The notes beneath the pieces were generated by a model. That model saw nothing but the letters and a program-made list of their open reading frames with translations. It had not been told where the DNA came from and ran no database searches. 64,000 bases of DNA from Streptomyces lienomycini (GTDB taxonomy: Bacteria > Actinomycetota > Actinomycetes > Streptomycetales > Streptomycetaceae), in the NCBI RefSeq assembly GCF_027947595.1, contig NZ_CP116257.1, positions 186,001-250,000 on the forward strand. The letters run 5' to 3'. Every line of letters starts with the position of its first letter. The stretch's first letter is position 1. Positions 15,147-24,333 of the stretch are shown piece after piece. The position numbers and the translations under genes were made by a program.

Positions 15147-16291
15147 TGCCGACACGCAAGCTCCAGCGTCGTCGGGAGTTCGGTACCGTACGCAAGCTCC
15201 CGTCCGGTCGATGGCAGGCCCGCTACCTGGGCCCGGACGGGCAGCGCCACAAGGCCCCCGAGACCTTCGACACGAAGACCGACGCGCAGGGCTGGCTGAA
15301 CCTGGTCCGCGCCGACATCGAGCGTGACCACTGGCGTGACCCGGACGCCGGCGCGATCAACTTCGAGAAGTACGCCCTCCGTTGGGTGGAGGAGCGCGGT
15401 CTGGCCCCGACCACGGTCGACCGCTACGACGGCCTGCTACGCCTGCACCTCCTGCCGGCCTTCGGCAGCAAGGACCTGGACGAGATCACACCGCCTTCCG
15501 TCCGCACCTGGCGAGCCGAGCGGCTCAAGGCAACGGGTGCCACGACGGTCGCCAAGTCGTACCGGCTGCTGAAGGCCATTCTGCAGACCGCGGTCGATGA
15601 CGACCTCCTGCGGACCAACCCGTGCCGGATCAAGGGCGCCGGTCGGGAGGAAGCCGACGAGCGGCCGACCGCCACCGTGGAGCAGGTCTTCGACCTCGCC
15701 GACGCCATGGGTCCGCGCTGGCGCCTGATGGTCCTGCTCGGTGCCTTCGCCTCGCTCCGCCCCGAGGAACTGGCTGAACTGCGCCGCCGCAGTGTCGATC
15801 TCGACGAATGCTCCCTGCGGATCACGCATGCGTCCCCGGAGCTGACCAACGGCAGGAGGGTCACCGGCGATCCCAAGTCACGAGCGGGCAAGCGCACCGT
15901 GTACCTGCCCGATTTCCTCCTGCCCGAGCTGCGACGCCACGTGCAGTGGTTCTCCGAGAAGGAGCCGGACGGGCTCCTCTTCGTCGGGGAGAGGGGAGCC
16001 CCGTTCCGCCGCTCGACGTTCGGACGGAAGTGGCGCAAGGCCAGGACGAAGGCGGGGCTGCCGGACAACTTCCGCTTCTACGACCTCCGGCACACCGGTA
16101 ACACCCTCGCCGCCGACACCGGCGCCAAGCTGAAGGACCTCATGGTGCGCGCCGGCCAGTCCTCGGAACGGGCCCAGCTCATCTACCAGCACTCGACGGC
16201 CAAGCATCAGCGGAGGCTGGCCCAGGGGATCGACACTGAAGTGCGCGAGCGCTTGCGTGAGGCGGGTGCCGATCGGTCGGAAGCCACTTAG
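15146..16291 (+). CDS. Tyrosine-type site-specific integrase
   Basis: 381 residues, full length for actinobacterial element integrases. An N-terminal AP2-like arm-binding region (RRREFGTVRKLPSGRWQARY) is followed by a SAM-like core-binding domain (about 70-165) and the catalytic domain. Catalytic features are the first Arg in SLRPEELAELRRR, the box II DLRHTGNTLAADTGAKL with YDLRH in place of HDLRH, and the nucleophile Tyr in AQLIYQHST. It should integrate the element at a tRNA gene, probably the tRNA-Gly at 19924-19997. It is coupled to the excisionase-like gene and followed by a hairpin at 16313-16345. Confidence 0.92.
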   Translation: MPTRKLQRRREFGTVRKLPSGRWQARYLGPDGQRHKAPETFDTKTDAQGWLNLVRADIERDHWRDPDAGAINFEKYALRWVEERGLAPTTVDRYDGLLRLHLLPAFGSKDLDEITPPSVRTWRAERLKATGATTVAKSYRLLKAILQTAVDDDLLRTNPCRIKGAGREEADERPTATVEQVFDLADAMGPRWRLMVLLGAFASLRPEELAELRRRSVDLDECSLRITHASPELTNGRRVTGDPKSRAGKRTVYLPDFLLPELRRHVQWFSEKEPDGLLFVGERGAPFRRSTFGRKWRKARTKAGLPDNFRFYDLRHTGNTLAADTGAKLKDLMVRAGQSSERAQLIYQHSTAKHQRRLAQGIDTEVRERLREAGADRSEAT

Positions 16292-16312
16292 GCGGACCGG
16301 TATCGGGGCTAC

Positions 16313-16345
16313 GAGTCCGGCGGGACGGTTCCATCGGCCGGACTC
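16313..16345 (+). terminator. Hairpin after the integrase gene
   Basis: GAGTCCGGC and GCCGGACTC separated by 15 nt, 22 bp after the integrase stop. There is no T-tract. It probably ends the xis-int transcript. Confidence 0.5.
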
Positions 16346-16489
16346 TGGAGGCAGGCGACGGTCTCCGCAGCACCGTGCGCCCCTCGTGCCCCCTTGAGGG
16401 ATGGCAGCAACTGAGATCAGCTTCTCCCTGTATGCAGTGACAGGGGAGTTGTGGCCGGTCGCGATCAGCCACAGCTGGAGGGGGTAGTA

Positions 16490-18556
16490 ATGGCGATCAA
16501 GCTGGTGTCCGTTTCGCCCGCGCAAGAAGAGTTGATCGTTAAGGCCATAGCCCTGGGGGACCGGTACACGAAGACGCTGGGGCTTCTGACGCCTCCTGCC
16601 TATGAGAAGGCAGCTGAGGACGGTGGCCTTCTGGTCGCGGTCGAGGCCGGCGAAGTGATCGGCTACGCGCTGTTCGGGCTGCCGAAGAGGAGCGCGCGTA
16701 TCCGACTCGCGCACCTGTGTGTGGCTGAGGAAGAACGGGGGCGGGGAATTGCGGGCCGTCTGGTGGAGGGCATCAAGGAGCGGTATCCACAACGCCTTGG
16801 GATCAAGGCCAAGTGCCGTCGGGACTATGACCTGAGCGGGATGTGGAGGAGTCTGGGCTTCGTTCCAGACGGTGAGGTCCGTGGGCGTGGTCGTGACGGG
16901 GAGATCTTGGACGGCTGGTGGCTGGACCTCGGCCATCCGGACCTGTTCACGGAGATGGAGAGCGACGCGCTCCTCGTGGTGACGGTCGACCATGGTGTGT
17001 TCGCCGATCTGCGCGGCCTCACGGACACCACCGGTGCCGAGGAGTCCCGTGCGCTCGAAGCCGGATGGATGGCGGATCTCGTTGAGTTTGCCTACACCCC
17101 GCAGTTGGTCCATCAGATCCGGGACCTCACGGACACGGCAGAGCGTCAGCACCAGCAGGCGGCGCTGACCGGGCTCCACAAGCTCTCTCCCGGCTCCGCG
17201 GCCGTGGAGGAGCGAACCCGCGAACTGGTGCAAGCCGCTACGCAGGCGGTTCCCGGCCTGGCTGCCGACCCAGCACTTCTGCGGGGCATGCGGTATGTGG
17301 CCGAGACCTCGTGTGCTGGTCTACAAGTCCTGGCGACCCGTGATCCGCTGCTGTCTCGCCTGACAGACGTGGCCTGGGAGGTCGCTCGCGTCCGGGTCGT
17401 CTCACCGTCGACCGTGACGCTTCACGTCGATGAGCTGCGGCAGGCCCAGGTGTATCGCCCGGCTGACCTGATGGGGACGGAGTTCCGGTCCGCGGAGGTG
17501 GCGCCGGGCGCGGAGGATGAACTGGTCGCCTTCTTCGAGCAGTCGGGCGCTGACGACGGCTCAGCCTTCTCTGAGCGGCTGCGGTCGCTGAACGAGGGCG
17601 GGATCGCATGGCGTCGTGAGCTTCTCCGGGACGGCCAGGGCCGACCGGTCGCCCTCTACGCGTGGTCGCTGGACGGCCGAACCCTGGTTGTACCCGTCCT
17701 TCGCACAGCTGGCCACCCCCTGGAAGAGACCCTGGCCCGGCAGCTCCTCTTCCTGCTTAAGCGGCTCGGGAGGGATTGCGGGGCCGAGATCGTCCGCATC
17801 AGTGATCCGCACCCCTCCGAGGCGGCGCGGTCCGCGGCCGGTGACGACGGCTTCTTCGAGCACAACGGCCAGCTCGTCGCGCTCCTGGTGAACGTGTGCG
17901 GGACTGCCGCCGAGGTGGAGGTGGTGGCCGGCGGGTTGGCCCGAGAGCTTGCTGTCGATGCGACCGTGCTCGACGTCGGCATGCCGGCGGAGGTGACCGC
18001 CGTGCTGGAGCGTGCGTGGTGGCCGGCCAAGGTCATCGACTCCGAGCTGCCGTCCTTCATGGTGCCCATCAAGCCGCGCTGGTCGACTGAGCTGTTCAAC
18101 GTCCCGGCCATGCTCATCGCGCGGAGCGACGCCCTGGGCATCAGCAGGGAACACGTCTACTACCGATCTTCGCAGCGTCGAGGAGAGAGCGTCCCGGCTC
18201 GACTGCTCTGGTACGTCAGCGACGACAACTCCACGGGAGAGGGTCAGATGGTGGTGGGCAGCTCGCGGCTCGACGAGGTGCTCATCGACACTCCGGATGT
18301 TCTGTTCTCGAAATTCGAACACCTGGGCGTATATGGTCGGGCTGAGGTCGAGAGGGCTGCAGACGCGTCCGGTCACGCCATGGCGCTGAGGTTCTCGGAC
18401 ACTGAGATCTTCCCGAAGCCGGTGACGCTGCGCCGATTGACCTCGCTGGCCAGGGGCCGGGGGCTAACGTGGTCGCCTGGCTCGCTGATCTCGCTGTCCA
18501 AGATCAGCAGTGAGCTGTTCCAGGCGGTTTACCAAGAGGGGCACCGAACGACGTGA
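16490..18556 (+). CDS. GNAT-PIN multidomain protein
   Basis: 688 residues. Residues 35-148 form a GNAT acetyltransferase (IGYALFGL, then the acetyl-CoA loop ERGRGIAGRL, then MWRSLGFVPDGE). Residues about 158-330 look like a PIN nuclease domain: an early acidic residue in LLVVTVDHGVFADLRG and a late LATRDPLLSRL...VRVVSPS. A central part follows, and the last 130 residues (from LLWYVSDDNSTGEGQ) end FPKPVTLRRL...SPGSLISLSKIS, suggesting a PUA/ASCH-like fold. The ATG at 16490 follows GGAGGGGG. The stop overlaps the ASCH-domain gene (GTGA). It lies where element cargo is expected; a defence or RNA-targeting role is inference. Confidence 0.7.
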   Translation: MAIKLVSVSPAQEELIVKAIALGDRYTKTLGLLTPPAYEKAAEDGGLLVAVEAGEVIGYALFGLPKRSARIRLAHLCVAEEERGRGIAGRLVEGIKERYPQRLGIKAKCRRDYDLSGMWRSLGFVPDGEVRGRGRDGEILDGWWLDLGHPDLFTEMESDALLVVTVDHGVFADLRGLTDTTGAEESRALEAGWMADLVEFAYTPQLVHQIRDLTDTAERQHQQAALTGLHKLSPGSAAVEERTRELVQAATQAVPGLAADPALLRGMRYVAETSCAGLQVLATRDPLLSRLTDVAWEVARVRVVSPSTVTLHVDELRQAQVYRPADLMGTEFRSAEVAPGAEDELVAFFEQSGADDGSAFSERLRSLNEGGIAWRRELLRDGQGRPVALYAWSLDGRTLVVPVLRTAGHPLEETLARQLLFLLKRLGRDCGAEIVRISDPHPSEAARSAAGDDGFFEHNGQLVALLVNVCGTAAEVEVVAGGLARELAVDATVLDVGMPAEVTAVLERAWWPAKVIDSELPSFMVPIKPRWSTELFNVPAMLIARSDALGISREHVYYRSSQRRGESVPARLLWYVSDDNSTGEGQMVVGSSRLDEVLIDTPDVLFSKFEHLGVYGRAEVERAADASGHAMALRFSDTEIFPKPVTLRRLTSLARGRGLTWSPGSLISLSKISSELFQAVYQEGHRTT

Positions 18557-19032
18557 GCGATCCGGAACGCGCGATGCTGCTGTCCGTCCACCCGCGCTTC
18601 GCCAACGCGATCCTGGCCGGCAGCAAGACGGTGGAGGTTCGCCGCCAGCGCGTCGCCGCGCCTCCGGGAACGCCCGTCCTCTTGTACGCGACCGCGCCCA
18701 CCATGGCGGTGGTGGGCATGGCGCGCATTGCCGCCATCTACGTCGCCACGCCCAGCGAGGTCTGGTCGGCTCATCGGGGACAGACCGGGATCACCCGGAG
18801 GGAGTACGACGCCTACATGAGCGGCGCGAGGCAGGCGAGCGGTCTCACGATGGAGAATCCTGTCTCCTTCGATGAGCCGGTATCGCTCAATGCGCTGCGC
18901 TCCGCCGGGTCCTTCCACCCTCCGCAGAGCTACCGCTACATGAAGGGCGACGAGCTTCGACAGGTGGCCGTGGCGGGACCTGTCGTGGGCACGGCGCTTC
19001 GCGAGGCGCTGGGAGACCTGGTACCCGCCTAG
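18553..19032 (+). CDS. ASCH-domain protein
   Basis: 159 residues. MLLSVHPRFANAILAGSKTV near the start is the ASCH/PUA-like signature (hPxxAxxIhxGxKTVE). VLLYATAPTMAVVGMARIA forms the next strands, and SYRYMKGDEL lies near the end. ASCH domains bind RNA or modified nucleotides. The GTG start sits inside the preceding stop, so it is made together with the GNAT-PIN protein and probably works with it, for example by guiding it to RNA or modulating it. It stops 44 bp before the convergent DUF1707 gene. Confidence 0.8.
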   Translation: MSDPERAMLLSVHPRFANAILAGSKTVEVRRQRVAAPPGTPVLLYATAPTMAVVGMARIAAIYVATPSEVWSAHRGQTGITRREYDAYMSGARQASGLTMENPVSFDEPVSLNALRSAGSFHPPQSYRYMKGDELRQVAVAGPVVGTALREALGDLVPA

Positions 19033-19075
19033 TGCTGCACTCGCCGCCGGCGGGGCCGAAGCACCGGACGGGGCT

Positions 19076-19617
19076 TCAACGCAGGGCGTGGCGAATCTTC
19101 AAGCGTCCGTATCCCATGACCCCGGAGATCCGAATCGTCGGCCCGTCGGTCCGGGGGTGTCGCGGGATCTTGTAGCGCAGGTCCTTCCATCCCGTGCTCA
19201 GTCCTTCGACGTCGACCACCGCGTCCCGGGGCACCGTGATCCGGGCCCCGCCGGTTCCAGTTGCAGCTCGATGTCGACGATCGGGTGCTCGATGACCGCA
19301 CGGGACAGGTCCAGGCGCACCCTTCCATATGCTGACTCGACCTTGAGGACCCGGGGCACCCGCCACGCGCCACGCCGCTTGATCCGCCCACCGGCGGCGG
19401 CGATCGTGGCAGTGCTTCCCGGTTGCTCCTCCGGGAGCGAGACCAGAGCGGACGCGAGTTCGCTCCGCGTCTTGGCCCTGAGCACCTGGTGGAGGTGCTC
19501 GTCCAACACCTCGTGTGGGATGAGCCCTTCCGCGTACGCCTCCTGCAGACGTCGCACGGCTGCCTCGCGGTCGCCTTCACGGATCAGTGAGGGCGATTCT
19601 TCCGGTAAGGAGGTCAC
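19076..19617 (-). pseudogene. DUF1707 (SHOCT-like) protein, frameshifted
   Basis: The N-terminal DUF1707 domain (REGDREAAVRRLQEAYAEG, then LHQVLRAKTRSELASALVSL) reads from the GTG at 19617 behind AAGGAGG. The second part (GGARITVPRDAVVDVEGLS, then YGRLKIRHALR) continues in another frame to 19076. Adding one base near 19257-19258 joins the two exactly where homologues read LQLGTGGARI. Such proteins are small membrane- or envelope-associated factors of unknown function. A sequencing deletion is likely, since similar breaks recur in the window. Confidence 0.75.
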
Positions 19618-19843
19618 GGGTTCACCGTACTGCCGAGTCGGCGAGGTAAACCCGTCAAGGCAGGCCCGGAGACCGGGGCGCCACCCGTCCCGCAAACCAC
19701 CCTTTGCGTATGCGTCTTAGTGACCCTTTGCACCCTGTGTGGCGCAGGTCACACGAATTGCGTCTCGCGATATGGGACGCCGGGGCAGGTTGATGCCTGC
19801 TGGGCGCCCGAATGGCGCTGGTGTGGCGGCCTGGACTCGACTT

Positions 19844-19865
19844 AGGGCACGCCGAGGGCACGCCG
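19844..19865. repeat. 11-bp tandem repeat beside tRNA (integrase arm sites?)
   Basis: AGGGCACGCCG occurs twice back to back, 59 bp from the tRNA 3' end. Short GGGCACG direct repeats near attachment sites resemble arm-type binding sites of actinobacterial tyrosine integrases. The role is inferred from position. Confidence 0.5.
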
Positions 19866-19891
19866 CCCCCTGATTGGACTAGACAACAAGT

Positions 19892-19918
19892 AAGGCCCAG
19901 ATCGGTGAACTGGGCCTT
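19892..19918 (-). terminator. tRNA-Gly terminator
   Basis: 9-bp stem, AAGGCCCAG with CTGGGCCTT, and a 9-nt loop, 6 bp beyond the tRNA CCA end, with TACTTGTT following on the minus strand. Confidence 0.7.
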
Positions 19919-19923
19919 CTTCG

Positions 19924-19997
19924 TGGAGCGGGTGACGAGAATCGAACTCGCACTCTCAGCTTGGGAAGCTGATGTTCTACCACTAAACTACACCCGC
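19924..19997 (-). tRNA. tRNA-Gly (CCC anticodon)
   Basis: 74 nt including an encoded CCA end. Acceptor stem GCGGGTG pairs with CACCCGC, the D arm contains GTTTAGTGGTAGAAC, the anticodon stem is TCAGC/GCTGA around the loop TTCCCAA, and the T arm is GCGAGTTCGATTCTCGT. The loop gives anticodon CCC, reading GGG codons. The 3' end faces the mobile element, the usual orientation for a tRNA used as an integration target, where the inserted DNA restores the 3' end. Confidence 0.95.
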
Positions 19998-20280
19998 GTA
20001 AGACGCCGACCATGTCGGTGCCTGGACGCTCACTCACTCTACCCCATGCCCGGCCCCCGGTGTTCGCGCCGTGGGGCCGTCGGTCGTTTCAGGGGTTGGA
20101 GTGGGGTCGGGACACGGCTGCGGAGGCTCGGAGTTGGGGCGTACGGTGGGGGCCCTGGAGAGGGTGCGCGTGGGGGCGGAGTGCCGCCTGGAGAGTCGTC
20201 TCTTTCATCCCGTACTGTGGCTTTTGTCGTCAGGGTAGTAAGCCAGACGCGGCTCTTGGGGAAGGGACTTGAAGGACTTG

Positions 20281-20439
20281 ATGGAGCGCACCGTCGTCCG
20301 CTGTGCCGATGGGCACGTGTTCACCGCGACCTCGTTCCCGATGCAGCAGGCCGAGCGACTCGGCCCCGGTCGGCTCGTCCGATGTCCGCGGTGTGCGCGG
20401 CTGCGGAGTGCCGTGCCGGTGGGTGCGGAGAAGCGGTAG
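20281..20439 (+). CDS. 52-residue conserved small protein, zinc-ribbon-like
   Basis: The ATG at 20281 follows GAAGGACTTG. The sequence has VVRCADGHVFTATSFPMQQA then RLVRCPRCARLRSAVPV, that is, three Cys plus a His in C-x4-H ... C-x2-C spacing, suggesting metal binding. Small proteins of this type are widespread in Streptomyces. It is 108 bp upstream of dcd on the same strand. Function unknown. Confidence 0.75.
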   Translation: MERTVVRCADGHVFTATSFPMQQAERLGPGRLVRCPRCARLRSAVPVGAEKR

Positions 20440-20547
20440 CACGAGTAGTGCGGTAGCAGGAGCAGTACAGGGCAGTACAGGTACGGTCCGGGCGCGCGGG
20501 GCGGCGGCGGTTGTCGCTGCTCCGCGCGCCTTGCGTATCCTCGGTGC

Positions 20548-21123
20548 GTGCTTCTCTCAGACAAGGACATCCGGGCCGAGATCGACAACGGGCGGGTGCG
20601 GATCGAACCGTTCGACGACTCCATGGTGCAGCCGTCGAGCATCGACGTGCGCCTCGACCGCTACTTCCGGGTGTTCGAGAATCACCGGTACCCGCACATC
20701 GACCCCTCCGTCGAGCAGGTGGATCTGACCCGGCTCGTGGAGCCGGAGGGCGACGAGCCGTTCATCCTGCACCCCGGCGAGTTCGTGCTGGCCAGCACGT
20801 ACGAGGTCGTCTCGCTGCCGGACGATCTCGCCTCGCGGCTCGAAGGGAAGAGTTCGCTCGGCCGGCTCGGGCTCGTCACGCACTCCACCGCCGGGTTCAT
20901 CGACCCGGGCTTCTCCGGGCACGTGACGCTCGAACTGAGCAACCTCGCGACCCTCCCCATCAAGCTGTGGCCGGGGATGAAGATCGGGCAGCTGTGCATG
21001 TTCCGGCTCACCTCGCCGGCCGAGCACCCGTACGGGAGCGAGCGCTACGGGTCCCGCTACCAGGGCCAGCGGGGGCCGACCGCCTCCCGGTCCTTCCTCA
21101 ATTTCCATCGGACCCAGGTATGA
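20548..21123 (+). CDS. dcd: dCTP deaminase
   Basis: 191 residues, the usual length. Converts dCTP to dUTP (or directly to dUMP in bifunctional members) for dTTP synthesis. Begins [19 protein letters not shown]. The core has [16 protein letters not shown], the substrate-binding [20 protein letters not shown] with the catalytic Glu region TLELSN, and the C-terminal lid [18 protein letters not shown] start at 20548. It is followed 37 bp later by a phosphoribosyltransferase gene, suggesting a small nucleotide-metabolism operon. Confidence 0.95.
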   Translation: MLLSDKDIRAEIDNGRVRIEPFDDSMVQPSSIDVRLDRYFRVFENHRYPHIDPSVEQVDLTRLVEPEGDEPFILHPGEFVLASTYEVVSLPDDLASRLEGKSSLGRLGLVTHSTAGFIDPGFSGHVTLELSNLATLPIKLWPGMKIGQLCMFRLTSPAEHPYGSERYGSRYQGQRGPTASRSFLNFHRTQV

Positions 21124-21159
21124 CCAAGGTATGGACCCAGTGATGAGCAGGACGCGCGC

Positions 21160-21657
21160 ATGAGTGATGTTCGGGAGAATCTGACCTACGAGCAGTTCGG
21201 CGTCGCCGTGCGCGAACTCGCGCAGGCCGTCGCCGACGACGGGTACGAGCCGGACATAGTGCTCTCCATCGCCCGCGGCGGTGTCTTCGTCGCCGGTGGG
21301 CTGGCGTACGCGCTCGACTGCAAGAACATCCACCTGGTGAACGTGGAGTTCTACACCGGGGTCGGGACCACCCTCGACATGCCCGTCATGCTCGCGCCGG
21401 TCCCGAACGTCATCGACTTCTCCGACAAGAAGGTCCTCATCACCGACGACGTCGCCGACACCGGCAAGACGCTCAAGCTGGTGCGCGACTTCTGCCTCGA
21501 CACGGTCGCCGAGGTCCGCAGCGCGGTGATCTATGAGAAGTCGCACTCCCTCGTCCAGTGCGAGTACGTGTGGAAGCGGACCGACGAGTGGATCAACTTC
21601 CCGTGGAGTGTCCTGCCGCCCGTCGTGCGGCGGCAGGGACAGGTGCTCGACGCCTGA
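21160..21657 (+). CDS. Phosphoribosyltransferase-domain protein
   Basis: 165 residues. The PRPP-binding loop is VLITDDVADTGKTLKLV (about 87-103), with the earlier IVLSIARGGVFVAGGLA typical of type I PRTases. The hood region is short, so the base specificity (hypoxanthine/xanthine/guanine-like) cannot be read. It lies downstream of dcd and is followed by a strong bidirectional terminator. A purine-salvage role is likely by family only. Confidence 0.85.
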   Translation: MSDVRENLTYEQFGVAVRELAQAVADDGYEPDIVLSIARGGVFVAGGLAYALDCKNIHLVNVEFYTGVGTTLDMPVMLAPVPNVIDFSDKKVLITDDVADTGKTLKLVRDFCLDTVAEVRSAVIYEKSHSLVQCEYVWKRTDEWINFPWSVLPPVVRRQGQVLDA

Positions 21658-21682
21658 CCGGACGGACCGACGGACAGCGGCT

Positions 21683-21735
21683 GACATACGGAAGGGCCCC
21701 GGCGCGCACGTCGCGCCGGGGCCCTTCCGTATGTC
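21683..21735. terminator. Bidirectional terminator, 24-bp stem
   Basis: Arms 21683-21706 and 21712-21735 are perfectly complementary (core GGGCCCCGGCGCG) with a 5-nt loop. It separates the convergent phosphoribosyltransferase and Yip1-like genes. Confidence 0.9.
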
Positions 21736-21740
21736 TGCGA

Positions 21741-22715
21741 CTAGAACGTGCCCAGCTTCACGATCGACAGCAGGGCGATCAGCTGGATCGCGGACGCGCC
21801 GAGCGCCTTCGGCCAGGGCAGGTCGTGGGAGCGGCTGACCATCAGCGTGAGGAGGGCGCCGGCCGCGACCCAGGTGGCCCAGCCCAGGATCTGGACGAAG
21901 GGCGCGTCGCCGCCGGCGAACATCGCGACGACCAGGCGGGGCGCGTCCGTGATGGACATGATCAGCATGGAGAGGCCGACCGTGGGCTGCCAGGCGCCGT
22001 CGCCGCCGAGCTGGCGGGCCAGGGTGTGGGTGACCACGCCCAGGACGAAGGCGCTCAGCACCATCGCCACCGCCGTGGTCAGGACGATCGGGATCGCGTT
22101 CGAGAGGGTGGCGTTGATGGCCTCCTCGCGGGCGCCGTCGAAGCCGAAGACCGCCAGCAGGCCGTAGAGGAACGTCACGATGAGCGCCGGGGCCCACATC
22201 GCGTAGTCCCGCATCTGGAGGAAGGTCTGGTTGGGCGCGAGGACGACGCCCCTCAGGAGGTCCTTCCAGTGCAGGCGGGGGCCGACGGGGCCGGGTGCGG
22301 GGGCGGAACCGGCGCGGTAGGTGTCGCCCTGGTTGTACGGGTCGTCGACCCTGAACGCCTGGGTGTGGCCCGGGTTGTTGGCCGCGTACGGGTCGTACGG
22401 GGCCTGCTGGGGGTGCCCGCCGCCGGGGCCGTGACCGCCGGGTCCGTAGCCGCCGTCACCGAAGTACTCCGGCTCTCCGTGGCCGCCTCCGTGACCGCCT
22501 CCGTGTGCCTGCGGCCACGGGGAGCCGCCGGGGGCCGGACCCCGGCCCGGGCCTGGGGCGCCACCCCCGTACGGCGGCTGCGGGTACGGCTGCTGAGGCG
22601 TCGCGGGACCGCCGTACGACGGTCCCTGGGGCGCCTGCTGTCCGTACGGAGGGCGTTGCGGTCGCGCGTTTGGAGCGCCGTTGTCCCGGCCGCGTCCGAT
22701 CCTGAATCCAGCCAC
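21741..22715 (-). CDS. Yip1-domain membrane protein
   Basis: 324 residues. The first 145 are Gly/Pro/Tyr/Gln-rich and disordered (repeats like PYGGG, HGGGHG). The rest has about five transmembrane helices: PALIVTFLYGLLAVFGF, IVLTTAVAMVLSAFVLGVV, LSMLIMSITDAPRLVVAMFA, VQILGWATWVAAGALLTLMV and LGASAIQLIALLSIVKL. This is the Yip1 family layout, whose bacterial role is unknown. It converges with the phosphoribosyltransferase gene across the terminator. Confidence 0.8.
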   Translation of the reverse strand: MAGFRIGRGRDNGAPNARPQRPPYGQQAPQGPSYGGPATPQQPYPQPPYGGGAPGPGRGPAPGGSPWPQAHGGGHGGGHGEPEYFGDGGYGPGGHGPGGGHPQQAPYDPYAANNPGHTQAFRVDDPYNQGDTYRAGSAPAPGPVGPRLHWKDLLRGVVLAPNQTFLQMRDYAMWAPALIVTFLYGLLAVFGFDGAREEAINATLSNAIPIVLTTAVAMVLSAFVLGVVTHTLARQLGGDGAWQPTVGLSMLIMSITDAPRLVVAMFAGGDAPFVQILGWATWVAAGALLTLMVSRSHDLPWPKALGASAIQLIALLSIVKLGTF

Positions 22716-22866
22716 GCCATCGAACGTACCTGGTCCCGGAGAGTGACGTGCGGGGCCCGGCCGTTCGGGGGTCCTTTGCTGCCGAGCTGTGACATCCCTT
22801 ACGGGTGCTCCCCGAGGGCTCCCCGACGCCTCCCCGGCGCTCTGCGGGCGTCCGCCCGCCGGTCCC

Positions 22867-24191
22867 CTACGGGGTCAGGAAGACCGACGTGGAGAACGTG
22901 ACCGCGGCCCGCGTCGTCACCAGGGCCCCGGCCGCGCCCCGGTGGACCTCGACGGTGTCCTCCGTGTCGCCCCGGTACGTCCGCACCACCAGGTCCGCGA
23001 GGCCGTCGCCGTCGAAGTCCCCGGCCGTGAGCACGCGCGTCGTGCCCGTCGCCGCGGGGCGCACCGTGACCGCGGGCCGGGGCGTGGGGCCCGCCGTACG
23101 GCCGCGGTGGACGCGTACTCCCGAGCCGCTGGAGACCAGTTCGCTCAGCCCGTCGCCGTCGAGGTCGGCGGCGTCGAGCAGCGAGCCGGGGGTGTCGAGG
23201 GTGCCTCCCCCACCGCTTGACGCGTGGGAGGAGCCCCCAGCCTCGGTGGGCAGGTCGTAGCGCATCGCCGTGGTGTCCGGGGTGCCCACGGCCGCGTCCA
23301 GCGCCTTGCCCCTGCCGAAGGCGCCCAGGGCGACGTCGACGCCGGCGGGCAGGGTGACGCCGGTGCGGGTGGGGCCGTCGGGGCCGCCGAGGACGACGGC
23401 CGCCGTGCCGGGGCCCGCGGAGGCTCGGACGACCAGGTCGTCGTACCCGTCGCGGTTCACGTCGGCGGCGGGGCCGGTCGGCGCCTCGCCGGGGAGGGGA
23501 GGGGCGTGCCGGCCCGGCGCGGGGCGCCCCCGCGGGTGAAGGGGCCGCGCAGGTAGCTGAGGCGGCCGGCCGAGGCGTGGACGACGAGGTCCTGGGCGCC
23601 GTCGCCGTCGAAGTCGCCGCACACCGGGCGCTCGGGCCAGTCGTTGCCGAAGCGGGCCCTGTCGGGGACGGTCAGCGGGACCGCGCGGCCGGCCGGTCCG
23701 GTCGGGGAGCCGAAGAGGAGCTGGAGGGGGACCGGGGGGCGGCCCCGGCCGTCGTAGGGCGGGTCGGTGGTGACCACCAGGTCGGTGAAGCCGTCGCCGT
23801 CGAGGTCGCAGCTCGCCTCCGCCTCGAAGAGGGCAGGCAACTGCCCGTCGACCGGGGCCGCGTGCTCCTTGGGGGTGAGCAACTGACGTGTGCCGGGGAC
23901 CAGTCCGCGGGCGGAGCCGTAGACGATGCCGATGCCGGCGTCGTCGGTGTGGCTCTGCGCCTTGACCAGGTCGTCGAGGACGAGGTCGCGGTGGCCGTCG
24001 CCGTTGAAGTCGTCGGGGACCTCGCTGCCCTCGCCGCGCGGGACGGGCAGCCGGGCGGGGGCCTGGGCGGCGCGTACGGGGGTGGGTGCGGCGTCCTCGG
24101 CGGCGGGCGCCGGGCCGTGGCCGCAGGCGGCGAGCAGCAGCAGGCAGCCGGTGGCGGCCGTGCCGGTCAGGGTGTGTCCTCGCAGGCGCAC
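22867..24191 (-). pseudogene. FG-GAP/VCBS repeat lipoprotein, frameshifted
   Basis: Starts MRLRGHTLTGTAATGCLLLL with lipobox LLAAC, a lipoprotein signal. Calcium-binding-type repeats follow (DFNGDGHRDLVLDDL, DLDGDGFTDLVVTTD, DFDGDGAQDLVVHAS). The frame then runs out, and further repeats (DVNRDGYDDLVVRAS, DLDGDGLSELVSSG, DFDGDGLADLVVRT) continue in another frame to 22867. One extra G in the run of five at 23527-23531 rejoins them. Intact, it would be a secreted beta-propeller of about 440 residues, function unknown. A sequencing error is the likely cause. Confidence 0.75.
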
Positions 24192-24333
24192 CGTTCACCT
24201 CGTCCGTATCGACCCGTAGCACCACTACCGACAACGACCGGGTAATGATGCACGCGTTCGACGAACGGCGACACCCCCGGACTCGGAAGGAGTTCCGGGG
24301 GTGTCGGTCGAGTGAGGGGCGGGCGGAGTGCGG

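Larger units (their letters stand above)
9449..19923. mobile_element. Integrative mobilizable element (core modules; left end unresolved)
   Basis: Modules in order: relaxase and MobC (mobilization), iteron-rich non-coding DNA, helicase loader and replisome organiser (replication), XRE repressor, excisionase-like protein, tyrosine integrase, then GNAT-PIN/ASCH cargo. No TraB/FtsK-type translocase and no VirB-like genes are seen, so transfer would need helper functions. The right side ends by the 3' end of tRNA-Gly(CCC), where an 11-bp tandem repeat suggests integrase arm sites. No duplicate of the tRNA 3' end was found to the left, so the peptide cassette and other left-hand genes may or may not belong to the element. 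Confidence 0.7.
19618..19923. other. Region between DUF1707 gene and tRNA-Gly
   Basis: About 306 bp without a gene. Contains the 11-bp tandem repeat at 19844-19865 and the tRNA terminator at 19892-19918. It is a probable attachment-site flank of the integrated element. Confidence 0.5.

Noticed and set aside
16292..16489. attP directly after the integrase gene
   Set aside because: No copy of the tRNA 3' end or arm-type repeats found there; only a terminator-like hairpin.
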